NCBI GenBank assembly: GCA_951813545.1
Contig: OX638352.1
Coordinates: 4,418,835-4,482,834 of the forward strand
Source: an uncultured Poribacteria bacterium
GTDB taxonomy: Bacteria > Poribacteria > WGA-4E > WGA-3G
Direction: 5' to 3'
DNA length: 64,000 bases
Below the pieces are notes generated by a model. That model ran no database searches, was not told the DNA's origin, and saw only the letters and a list, made by a program, of their open reading frames with translations. The first letter of the stretch is position 1. Each line of letters opens with the position of its first letter. Below, in pieces: positions 1 to 8,394 of the stretch. A program made the translations under genes and the position numbers.

Positions 1-39
1 GATATGAATTGATGACGATTTCCCATTCAGAGGTGTCCG

Positions 40-2973
40 ATGAAAAACAACGATGCTCAACTCATCCAACGCGTTCTTGAAGGCGATGATACGGCGTTCT
101 CCACACTCGTGAAAAAATATCAGAGATCCGTTCACGCACTGGCATGGCGGAAGATTGGAGATTTCCACATCGCCGAGGATATTACACAAGATACGTTCCT
201 GAAAGCGTATCAGAAGCTGTCTACGCTAAAGGAGCCACAGTCTTTTGGGAGTTGGCTGTATGTCATAACCGCAAACCAGTGCAAAGCATGGCTCCGGAAA
301 AAGCGGACGTGGACGCAGTCGTTGGAAAACACAAGCAGTTCCCAGGTAGAAAAAGCGACTTATTCTGGATATGTTATTGCGGAAAACGAGCGGACAACAG
401 CAGAAACGCAGAGCGAAGTCGTCAAGAAGCTACTTGCAAAACTTCAGGAAAGTGAGCGGACTGTCATCACGCTCTACTACCTCGGGGAAATGACGTACGA
501 AGAGATGAGCGAGTTCTTAGGGGTCTCGGTCGCTGCGATTAAGAACCGTCTCTACCGAGCACGTCGCCGCTTAAAGGAGGAGGAACCCATGATTCGAGAA
601 GCTTTAGGCAACTTCCAAATTACACCAAATCTGACAGACAATATCATGCAAGAAATCTCGCGTCTGAAACCCGCTACTCCGTCAGCGAGTAAGCCGTTAG
701 TCCCATGGGCAATAGGTGTTTCGGCGTTAGTCGTCGTGTTTTTAATGTTAGGTATCGGTAATCAATACTTGTCGCGTTTCCAGAAGCCTTACAGTTTCGA
801 TGCTGCATCGGAAATGACAGTGGAACTCATTGAAGCACCGATTGTGCTAAACCTTGACTTCAAACCGGATGTTCGGACGCAGTTGGGAAATGTCAACACG
901 CCGAGCAAAAGCGATACCACCAACCAGCAGCCTAACGATGTTTCGGCATCGGTTGCAGACGCACAATCAGAGGAAACGGATACAGACTATTCTCAATGGG
1001 AGCTGCCCAAAGAAGCGAAAGTGCGTTTCGGAAAAGGTGGCATTAACGTAATTGAGTTTTCGCCGGATGGCGCACAACTTGCAGTGGGGAGTAACATCGG
1101 TATATGGCTGTACGATGTGGAAACAGGTGAAGAGAAATCCCTGTTTAAAGGTGCGTGCCGATTCCTTGCATTTTCGCCGGATGGTCGCTTCCTTGCCAAT
1201 GGCAGCGAATATTCTGACGGCTCGAAAGTCCAATTGTGGGAGATAGCTACCGGACGTGAAGTGTTATTTCCGAATGTCTATGATACTGCTTCAGCGTTAC
1301 GGTTCTCTTCAGATGGGAAAACGCTTGTCAGTCTGGGTGGTTCAGGAGATGCAATTATCAGTTTGGATATTGAAACTGGAAAGGTGACTGCGAAGCCTCT
1401 CTTCAGGCATGAACCAGTTGGCGTGTTTGGTTCGGAAGGTGGTGTCTATGCAATCACGCGAGATAAGGTCGCGGGTGGGCGGATGGATGGGAAGATTCAG
1501 TTATGGGACACAATGGCACGCAAAGCGTTACCCACCCTCAGAGGACATATAGATTTGTCGCTTCAGCCATTAGATAAACCTATGCGTCGCGGATCACGGT
1601 TTGAAAATCAGGTTTTAGCGGTGGCGTTTTCACCCGATGGCACGCGCCTCGCCAGTGGAAGCACAGATAAGACAGTGCGATTATGGGATCTCACCAACCG
1701 GAAAGAATCGATTACACTCCAAAAACATACCGCTTGGACAAATGTGTTAGCGTTTTCACCTGATGGGGGAATGCTTGCCAGCGGGAGTACCGATAAAACA
1801 GTGCAGTTGTGGAACACCAACACGGGAGAATCCCTCACGACATTCACTGGACATATCAACGGTATTACTGCGTTAGCGTTTTCACCTGATGGCACCATGC
1901 TTGTGAGCGGCAGCGCAGATGGCATGATCCGGTTCTGGCATACAGAAACCGGTGCTCCGCTGGCTGACCGTATTACTGGACACACGCAGTCGATGAAGGC
2001 AGCTACTTTCTTTGAGGATAGTTCTACACTGGCAAGTGTAGCATTTAATGGTGAAATTACCTTTTGGGATGTGGAAACATCGCAAAAGTCTACTGTCCAA
2101 ACTTCAGGACATCGGGATTTGTTCCCAACTTTAGCGTTTTCACCTGATGGCACGAAACTCGTTAGTGTCGGGGCAGAAGGGTCTACGGTCTTCGCGACAA
2201 ATTTCAGCTACCCCCTTTCTACTTGGCGTCCAGATCATCTGATTCGCCTGACGGATGTAAAGACAGGTCGTGAACTGGCGACTTTGCGGTATGGTACCAC
2301 TAAAAAATTGACCTTTTCACCTGATGGTAAAACGGTGGCGTTTAGTGGTTTGGGTGAAATTCGCTTGTGGAACACGGAAACCGGTGATGAACAGGCGATC
2401 CCTCTCGCTGATCTGAAAGCAGGTATTCACAATATACCAACAGTTTTGGCATTGGCGTTTTCGCCTGATGGTAGATGGCTCGTCAGTGGAACTCGAGACG
2501 GGGAAATCCAAATGTGGGACGTTGCGACCGGTGAAACCTTGGTTGCCTTCGGAGCACCGACGGAGCAAGAGAATCTTGGCGGTATTTCTGCATTGGCATT
2601 TTCGCCAGACCGCGCCTTGCTCGCCGCTGGAACACGTGGTCACATCCATTTATGGGAGGTGGATACCGCTAATAAGTTTTTCTCGGTTAACACTGAGCAT
2701 AGGCGAGGCGACAGGCCTTTCAGTGGTTCTGCCGAACTGTTAGTATTTTCGCCGGATGGCGCGGTGCTTGTTAATGGGCTTGACATCGGTACAATCCAAT
2801 TATGGGACGTTACGACAGGGGACAAAATTGCCGCTCTTGATGGGCATACGCAAGGAGTGAGCACGTTAGCATTTTCACCTGATGGTACAACGCTCGTTAG
2901 CACTGCCACGGATGGCACAATCCTCTTGTGGGATTGGAATGAAGTCCTCGCGGATTCATCTAAAAGTGAATAA
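40..2973 (+). CDS. ECF sigma factor fused through a membrane segment to a WD40 propeller (copy 1)
   Basis: The N-terminus is an ECF-type sigma-70 factor. Region 2 spans residues 8-88, with the acidic AEDITQDTFLKAY core at 45-57. Region 4 spans about 125-182, with the helix-turn-helix MTYEEMSEFLGVS followed by KNRLYRARRRLK. A hydrophobic stretch at 222-240 looks like one membrane helix. From about residue 330 to the end run many WD40 blades, recognisable by repeated FSPDG...LASGS...VRLWD units. Inference: the sigma part is cytoplasmic and membrane-tethered, and the propeller is a sensor on the other side. An SD-like GAGGTG lies 8 bases before the ATG, and the same leader precedes copy 2 at 4453. 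No anti-sigma gene is adjacent. The sigma and WD40 domains are certain; topology and mechanism are not shown by the sequence. Confidence 0.93.
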   Translation: MKNNDAQLIQRVLEGDDTAFSTLVKKYQRSVHALAWRKIGDFHIAEDITQDTFLKAYQKLSTLKEPQSFGSWLYVITANQCKAWLRKKRTWTQSLENTSSSQVEKATYSGYVIAENERTTAETQSEVVKKLLAKLQESERTVITLYYLGEMTYEEMSEFLGVSVAAIKNRLYRARRRLKEEEPMIREALGNFQITPNLTDNIMQEISRLKPATPSASKPLVPWAIGVSALVVVFLMLGIGNQYLSRFQKPYSFDAASEMTVELIEAPIVLNLDFKPDVRTQLGNVNTPSKSDTTNQQPNDVSASVADAQSEETDTDYSQWELPKEAKVRFGKGGINVIEFSPDGAQLAVGSNIGIWLYDVETGEEKSLFKGACRFLAFSPDGRFLANGSEYSDGSKVQLWEIATGREVLFPNVYDTASALRFSSDGKTLVSLGGSGDAIISLDIETGKVTAKPLFRHEPVGVFGSEGGVYAITRDKVAGGRMDGKIQLWDTMARKALPTLRGHIDLSLQPLDKPMRRGSRFENQVLAVAFSPDGTRLASGSTDKTVRLWDLTNRKESITLQKHTAWTNVLAFSPDGGMLASGSTDKTVQLWNTNTGESLTTFTGHINGITALAFSPDGTMLVSGSADGMIRFWHTETGAPLADRITGHTQSMKAATFFEDSSTLASVAFNGEITFWDVETSQKSTVQTSGHRDLFPTLAFSPDGTKLVSVGAEGSTVFATNFSYPLSTWRPDHLIRLTDVKTGRELATLRYGTTKKLTFSPDGKTVAFSGLGEIRLWNTETGDEQAIPLADLKAGIHNIPTVLALAFSPDGRWLVSGTRDGEIQMWDVATGETLVAFGAPTEQENLGGISALAFSPDRALLAAGTRGHIHLWEVDTANKFFSVNTEHRRGDRPFSGSAELLVFSPDGAVLVNGLDIGTIQLWDVTTGDKIAALDGHTQGVSTLAFSPDGTTLVSTATDGTILLWDWNEVLADSSKSE

Positions 2974-3081
2974 TGGTAAAAAGAAATCAATACGCTATAC
3001 AACTCAGAAGGATTGCCACAGAACACAGAACACCTTCTATCCGTATCAAGGTGATCCTCGAAAAATAAAGGAGAGTTTACA

Positions 3082-3840
3082 ATGAGTATGAAGACTTTAC
3101 TCGGATTTTTTATCCTCATTACCTTGTTATCCGGTTGCAGCGTGAGGCACGTTGATGAGCCTCTCCAAAACACAACAACCGTCACTGATAAACAGGAGTC
3201 CGCAGACGCTGCCCCGCTCACGGCTAATCCAGACAATCCGTTGATAAAGGAGTTCGGGGATATCCGAGAGGTCCGAACCTATATCCGCCTCCAGAAAAAA
3301 CTCGAACGCGGCATTGGACTCACCATTGATGAGGCAATAGAGTTCTATACTGCAGCTGTGTACCTATATCCCACGCCTGCTACAAAGGAAACGTTAAAAG
3401 ATCTGAAAACGGACAAAAAGCGATATGAAAAACTCGGAATCCCAACCGATAGAGCTGTATTGACGGAACGTGGTGACAGTGTCATCCCGCCACCAGATTT
3501 TGTGCTCGTTCACCCGTTCAAGGATGATCCAGACAATCCGAGTCCCCACAACCCTTTCATCAAGAAGTTCGGGGATATTCCAGAAGTCCGAACCTATATC
3601 CGCCTCCAGAAAAAATTCCGATACGGCATCGGACTCAATGTTAATGAGGTAGTAGAACTCTATACGGTAGAGGCACATCTCTATCCATCTCTTGAAGCAA
3701 AGGCGAGGTTAAAATCGTGGATAAAGGACAAAGAGCGATACGAAAGACTGGGCATCTTAACGGATGAACCTGTAATGGGGTGGAACACTAAATCCGATAC
3801 CGGTGCCGAAGTACGTGAAGTCAATGAAAAGTCGGATTAA
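3082..3840 (+). CDS. Lipoprotein with two copies of an 80-residue domain
   Basis: This 252-aa protein starts with a lipoprotein signal: a hydrophobic helix ending in LLSGC, which predicts lipidation at Cys19. The mature part is a tandem duplication. Residues about 53-128 and 150-226 share the pattern NP(L/F)IK.FGDI.EVRTYIRLQKK, then GIGL, E(F/L)YT, LYP, and K.RYE(K/R)LGI.TD. No known family is recognised. AAGGAG lies 9 bases before the ATG. The gene follows the first sigma/WD40 gene on the same strand after 108 bases, so the two may be co-transcribed and the lipoprotein could be an envelope partner of the propeller, but that is a guess from position only. Confidence 0.8.
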   Translation: MSMKTLLGFFILITLLSGCSVRHVDEPLQNTTTVTDKQESADAAPLTANPDNPLIKEFGDIREVRTYIRLQKKLERGIGLTIDEAIEFYTAAVYLYPTPATKETLKDLKTDKKRYEKLGIPTDRAVLTERGDSVIPPPDFVLVHPFKDDPDNPSPHNPFIKKFGDIPEVRTYIRLQKKFRYGIGLNVNEVVELYTVEAHLYPSLEAKARLKSWIKDKERYERLGILTDEPVMGWNTKSDTGAEVREVNEKSD

Positions 3841-3902
3841 TGTCCCTCAACAGTGTTCAACATCTCAACGCTACTTAAACAGGACTTACACAAAATCACG
3901 GA

Positions 3903-3976
3903 ATTACGTTTATTACCACGCTGGTAGATGTGGTTTCCTAACCGCATCTACCAGGTTTGGTTACCAACCACGTAAT
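3903..3976. repeat. Nested palindrome (15-bp stem inside a 7-bp outer stem)
   Basis: CTGGTAGATGTGGTT at 3921-3935 pairs with AACCGCATCTACCAG at 3940-3954 across a 4-base loop, with one G-T wobble. An outer pair, ATTACGT at 3903-3909 and ACGTAAT at 3970-3976, encloses it. It has no T-tract, so it does not look like a standard terminator. It sits 63 bases after the lipoprotein stop and just before the MITE-like element. Confidence 0.7.
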
Positions 3977-3989
3977 AAAAATCGAAAAC

Positions 3990-4192
3990 TATAGTAAAAC
4001 CCGAAAATAAACGAACACTCTCAAAAACATAAAACCGCTCACCGTCGCTGGCGAGGATTGTATCCTCAACATAAAACCGCTCACCGCCGCTGGCGAGGAT
4101 TGTATCCTCAACATAAAACCGCTCACCGCCACTGGCGAGGATTGTATCCTCGCCAATCTTTGAGTGTATAATTAATTGTGGGCTTTACTATA
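3990..4192. repeat. MITE-like element with 13-bp terminal inverted repeats
   Basis: TATAGTAAAACCC at 3990-4002 is matched in inverse orientation by GGGCTTTACTATA at 4180-4192, with one mismatch. The interior holds three 42-bp tandem repeats and no gene. The same terminal sequence occurs once more, singly, at 34414-34426 (TATAGTAAAGCCC), so this is a dispersed element. Together with the palindrome at 3903 it accounts for most of the 612-base gene-free stretch 3841-4452. The remainder (4193-4452) shows only a weak TATAAT at 4243-4248 and the leader of the next gene. Confidence 0.55.
4027..4152. repeat. Three tandem 42-bp repeats, each with a short perfect hairpin
   Basis: Copies begin at 4027, 4069 and 4111 and differ at only a few positions (CCGTCG, CCGCCG, CCGCCA). 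Each contains GAGGAT-TGT-ATCCTC, a 6-bp hairpin. In the last copy the stem extends to 10 bp (4133-4155) because the right flank completes CGCCA. Copies are contiguous with no unique spacers, so this is not a CRISPR array. Confidence 0.85.
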
Positions 4193-4452
4193 AATAGTCC
4201 TACTCCATTTCCATTACGCTTCTTCTATCACCAAATTTGTGCTATAATTCCACTAACAGAAAGAAGCCACTACAAGTCCTCCTTACCTCTCTTTTACACC
4301 AGAACGGAATCTCAAGCTCCTTTTCATGAATCTGTATCTTCCTGAGAAGTTTGCTAAATAAAAGTTTGCAGAATTGTGAGATTATTTTTCTGCTTGTCGC
4401 GTCACTATATGTTGATATGAGACAATGAACATTCCCTTTTTAGAGGTGTCCG

Positions 4453-7425
4453 ATGAAAAATGACGATGTTCAGCTTATCCAACGCGTCCTTGAAGGCGAT
4501 GATACGGCGTTCTCCACACTTGTGAGGAAATATCAGAGATCCGTTCACGCACTGGCGTGGCGGAAAATTGGAGATTTCCACATCGCCGAGGATATTACAC
4601 AAGATACGTTCCTGAAAGCGTATCAGAAGCTGTCTACGCTAAAAGAGCCACAGTCTTTTGCGAGTTGGTTGTATGTCATAACCACGAACCACTGCAAAGC
4701 ATGGTTTCGTAAGAAACAGTCGTGGGCGCAATCGTTGGAAAACACAAGCAGCATCCAAGTAGAAAAAGCGACTTATTCCGGATATATCATTGCGGAGAAC
4801 GAGCGAGTGACAGAGGAAACACAACGCGAAGTCGTCAAGAAATTGCTTGCGAAGCTACAAGAGAGCGACCGAACAGTCATAACGCTCCATTACCTTGGGG
4901 GAATGACTTACGAGGAGATTAGCAACTTTTTAGGCGTATCGGAAGCGACGATTCGGAATCGTCTCTACCGGGCGCGTCGCCGTTTAAAGAAGGAGGAACC
5001 CATGATACGAGAAGCTTTAGGCAACTTCCAAATTACACCGAACCTCACGGAAAATATCATGCGAGAGATCTCACGTCTGAAACCGGTTACGCCATCTGGC
5101 AGTAAACCGCTCGTGCCGTGGGCGATCGCTGCGTCTACGTTGGCAGTGGTACTTTTGATGTTAGGTGTAGGCAACCGATACTTATCGCGCTTCCAAAAGC
5201 CTTACAGTTTCGATGCTGCCTCGGAAATGACTGTGGAACTGATTGAGGCACCTATTGTGCTGAATCTTGAATCTAAACCGGATGTTCGGACGCAATTCGG
5301 CAGTTCCGTCCCTACATCGAATAAGAACAGTGTTTCTGAAAAGCAACCTGATGAAGTACCCGTGCGATTTGCTGCTGGGGAATCGGATGAAATCTTCAAA
5401 GATTGGACGCAATGGCAGCTGCCTGAAAAGGCGAAAGCGCGTTTGGAAAAGGGCGGCGTTAACGTAATTCAGTTTTCACCGGATGGTGCACAACTCGCAG
5501 TCGGTAGTAATATCGGGGTCTGGCTCTACGATGTAGAGACAGGCAAAGAGAGGTCTCTGTTTGCTGGTAAATGTTTATGCCTTGCGTTTTCGCCAGAGGG
5601 TCGTTTCCTTGCCAGTAGCGGTGGATCTTCTGGAGAGACAGAAATTCAAGTGTGGGAGATAGCAACCGGACGTGAAATGTCGCTCATTGATCGGTATGCG
5701 TCTGCCTCGGCGTTACGGTTCTCTTCAGATGGAAAAACGCTTGTCAGTTTAAGTGACTCAGGAAATGCAATTAGCAGATTGAATGTTGAGACTGGCAGAG
5801 GGAAAACAAAGCATCTCAAAACTGGGCTATTCGGCATCGGTCTGTTTAGTTCAGAGGATTTTAGTGGTGTTTACGCGATCACACACGATAAAATTGCGAT
5901 TGGAAAGGCGGACGGGAAGATTCAATTGTGGGACATAGCGACCCGCAAGAAACTATCTACCCTCAGAGGACATACAAATTTGTCACTTAAACCGCTTGAT
6001 TTGTCGCTTAAAGCGTTTGATAAAGCCCAGCGCCGCAGATCACCGTTTATACCGAAGGTTTCAGCAGTAGCGTTTTCGCCTGATGGCACGCGTCTCGCCA
6101 GTGGAAGTACAGATAAGACGGTGCGATTATGGGATCTCACCAGCAAGGACGAATGGGTCACACTTCGAGGACATACCGGTTGGACAAACGTATTAGCGTT
6201 CTCTCCAAACGGAGAGATGCTTGCCAGCGGGAGTACCGATAAAACAGTCCAATTGTGGGATAAGACCACCGGTGAACTGCTCGCGATGCTCACTGGACAT
6301 GTCAACGGTATTACTGCATTAGCGTTTTCACCCGATGGTAAAACGCTTGTCAGCAGCAGTACGGATGGCACGGTACGTTTCTGGCAGACGGAGACTGGTG
6401 CGCCGGTAGATAACCTTATCACTGGGCACACACAGTCGATGAAGGCGGTGACCTTCTTTCAGGGGGGTTCCACACTTGCGAGTGTGGCGTTTAATGGCGT
6501 AATCACCTTCTGGGATATAGAAACATCGCAGAAGTCCGCTATCCAAGATGCTGGGTATCGGAATTGGTTCCCAACCTTGGCGTTTTCACCTAATGGTACG
6601 AAACTCGCCAGCGTTGGTGCAGACAGCACTGTGATTTTCGACGGAAGTTACGGTATCTCTCTTTCCAGCGGGCGGTCAGATCATCTAATTCGTTTGACTG
6701 ATGTCGGCACGGGACGTGAATTAGCAACACTGCCGTACGGTAAAGGCACCGATGCCCTGACCTTTTCGCCTGATGGCAAGACGGTGGCGTTTAGTGGTGT
6801 TGGTGAAATTCGCTTGTGGAATACGGAAACCGGTAATGAACAAGAAATCCCTCTCGCTGATCTGAAAACTGATGTTTTCAGCATGCCGAGGGTTACTGCA
6901 TTGGCATTTTCTCCGAATGGCGCACGGCTCGTCAGTGGAACACACCAGGGGAAAATCCAGATGTGGGACGTTGTGACTGGCGGAGCCTTGGCTGCTTTTG
7001 AAGAACCGACAGCGCGAGAAAATCTGGGGCATATCGCTGCGTTGGCATTTTCTCCGGACGGGACCTTGCTTGCTGTCGGCGCACATCGTCAAGTCCATTT
7101 ATGGGACGTGGATACCGGTCATAAGCTTTTTTCCCTTAGCACTGTGCATAAACGAGGTAGAGTGACATTCCATAATTACGCCGAACCTTTGGTGTTTTCG
7201 CCCGATGGCGCGATTCTTGTCAATGGAACGAACAACGGAACAATCCAAGTATGGGATGTTGCAACGGGAGACAAAATCGCTGCGCTTGATGGACATACGC
7301 AGAAAGTGGAGACGTTGAAGTTTTCGCCAGATGCGGAAACACTCGCCAGCACAGCCATGGATGGCACAATTTTCTTGTGGGATTGGGATGAGATCTTCAA
7401 AGATGCATCCACAGTCAACAAGTAG
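4453..7425 (+). CDS. ECF sigma factor fused through a membrane segment to a WD40 propeller (copy 2)
   Basis: This is a 990-aa close paralogue of the protein at 40-2973, nearly identical in sigma region 2 (AEDITQDTFLKAY) and in region 4 with its RNRLYRARRRLK end. It shares the single hydrophobic helix at about 222-240 and the WD40 propeller from about residue 335 onward. The leader (GAGGTG 8 bases before ATG, preceded by a GATATGA motif) matches copy 1. Differences concentrate in the linker at 280-330 and in individual blades, for example an extra LSLKPLDLSLKAFD segment between two blades near residue 510. Tandem duplication followed by divergence of the sensor part, while the promoter-recognition part is conserved, suggests the two may serve overlapping regulons with different input. 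Confidence 0.93.
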   Translation: MKNDDVQLIQRVLEGDDTAFSTLVRKYQRSVHALAWRKIGDFHIAEDITQDTFLKAYQKLSTLKEPQSFASWLYVITTNHCKAWFRKKQSWAQSLENTSSIQVEKATYSGYIIAENERVTEETQREVVKKLLAKLQESDRTVITLHYLGGMTYEEISNFLGVSEATIRNRLYRARRRLKKEEPMIREALGNFQITPNLTENIMREISRLKPVTPSGSKPLVPWAIAASTLAVVLLMLGVGNRYLSRFQKPYSFDAASEMTVELIEAPIVLNLESKPDVRTQFGSSVPTSNKNSVSEKQPDEVPVRFAAGESDEIFKDWTQWQLPEKAKARLEKGGVNVIQFSPDGAQLAVGSNIGVWLYDVETGKERSLFAGKCLCLAFSPEGRFLASSGGSSGETEIQVWEIATGREMSLIDRYASASALRFSSDGKTLVSLSDSGNAISRLNVETGRGKTKHLKTGLFGIGLFSSEDFSGVYAITHDKIAIGKADGKIQLWDIATRKKLSTLRGHTNLSLKPLDLSLKAFDKAQRRRSPFIPKVSAVAFSPDGTRLASGSTDKTVRLWDLTSKDEWVTLRGHTGWTNVLAFSPNGEMLASGSTDKTVQLWDKTTGELLAMLTGHVNGITALAFSPDGKTLVSSSTDGTVRFWQTETGAPVDNLITGHTQSMKAVTFFQGGSTLASVAFNGVITFWDIETSQKSAIQDAGYRNWFPTLAFSPNGTKLASVGADSTVIFDGSYGISLSSGRSDHLIRLTDVGTGRELATLPYGKGTDALTFSPDGKTVAFSGVGEIRLWNTETGNEQEIPLADLKTDVFSMPRVTALAFSPNGARLVSGTHQGKIQMWDVVTGGALAAFEEPTARENLGHIAALAFSPDGTLLAVGAHRQVHLWDVDTGHKLFSLSTVHKRGRVTFHNYAEPLVFSPDGAILVNGTNNGTIQVWDVATGDKIAALDGHTQKVETLKFSPDAETLASTAMDGTIFLWDWDEIFKDASTVNK

Positions 7426-7560
7426 CACCCAATCCAGTAGGGGGTTTTTGCTTGAGGGTCTTTGCTTGGGTGTTTCTGCGGATTTCTTCAAGGTGACCTC
7501 GCACCTACAATATTCTCTGCAGACTCTGGCAAAGTCGAATCATTTAGGAGACTAAACAGA

Positions 7561-8394
7561 ATGAAACGATCATTTCTCTATTCCTCACTCATCGCTCTGG
7601 TGCTTATCACAGGCGGATATGCAATCGCAAATCTTGATAAAGGGCTTGTCGTTTACTTTACGTTCGACAACATCAAGGGTAAACGGATTCTCGATGAATC
7701 TGGCAACGGACTTGATGCTGAAATTGTCAAAGACACCAAATTTGTCAAGGGTAAATACGGGAATGCTGTTCATATTACGAATGATACCGAAGATTGTGTG
7801 AATATACCTGCCGCCGATGAACTCGAAATCAGTGAAGAGATCACAATGATGGCATGGGTATATCACGAGAATTGGAAGGGGAGCTCTTCTCAATGGTTTG
7901 ATAAAGGGTGTTATAGCGCGAGGTCCAATAGTATGTACGGTATGGGAGTTTTCGATGAAAATGATGATCCGGATCTCGCATTCTTACCTACTGGTTCAGG
8001 TGTTGGAATTATTTTAGGGACGCGAGAATTTCATTTGCGAATGGCGGTAGAGCACAAAATGAGGAATGGAACGTGGCATCATATTGTCGGAGTATGTGAA
8101 GGTCTCAACGTGAGAATGTATCTTGATGGTGAAAACATTCTTGAAAATGATGAGAAACCACCATTTATTTTTAATGGCGTAAACAAGGAAGATTTGCGGA
8201 TCGGATGCGCCAAAGGTAAGCCGGAGTATGCGTTTGAGGGAGGTTCTATTGACGAAGTCGCGATATGGAGTCGTGCGCTCAGTGAAACCGAAATCAGAGC
8301 TGTGATGCGGGGTACCTTGTTCGCGGTTTCGTCGAAGGATAAAGTCGCTACGACGTGGGGAAATATTAAGGGGCGATTGGACTCGCGTTATTAA
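7561..8394 (+). CDS. Secreted LamG/concanavalin-like domain protein
   Basis: The ATG at 7561 is chosen over a longer reading frame because AGGAG lies 10 bases upstream and the protein then begins with a signal peptide (MKRSFLYSSLIALVLITGG...A). The 277-aa product is one LamG-like jelly-roll: LVVYFTFD near residue 25, the DESGNGLDA motif, GKYGNAVHI, the central WVYHENW strand, GTWHHIVGV, VRMYLDGE, and the closing GGSIDEVAIWSRALSETEI. Such domains bind carbohydrate or protein outside the cell. The gene ends 4 bases inside the convergent SprA-like gene. The ligand cannot be told from the sequence. Confidence 0.85.
   Translation: MKRSFLYSSLIALVLITGGYAIANLDKGLVVYFTFDNIKGKRILDESGNGLDAEIVKDTKFVKGKYGNAVHITNDTEDCVNIPAADELEISEEITMMAWVYHENWKGSSSQWFDKGCYSARSNSMYGMGVFDENDDPDLAFLPTGSGVGIILGTREFHLRMAVEHKMRNGTWHHIVGVCEGLNVRMYLDGENILENDEKPPFIFNGVNKEDLRIGCAKGKPEYAFEGGSIDEVAIWSRALSETEIRAVMRGTLFAVSSKDKVATTWGNIKGRLDSRY

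Noticed and set aside
1608..2153. Long minus-strand frame rich in PSGENA repeats
   Set aside because: It is the antisense reading of the WD40 FSPDG repeats; the repeats reflect the propeller code on the other strand.
4027..4152. Possible CRISPR array
   Set aside because: The 42-bp units are contiguous with no unique spacers and there are no cas genes.
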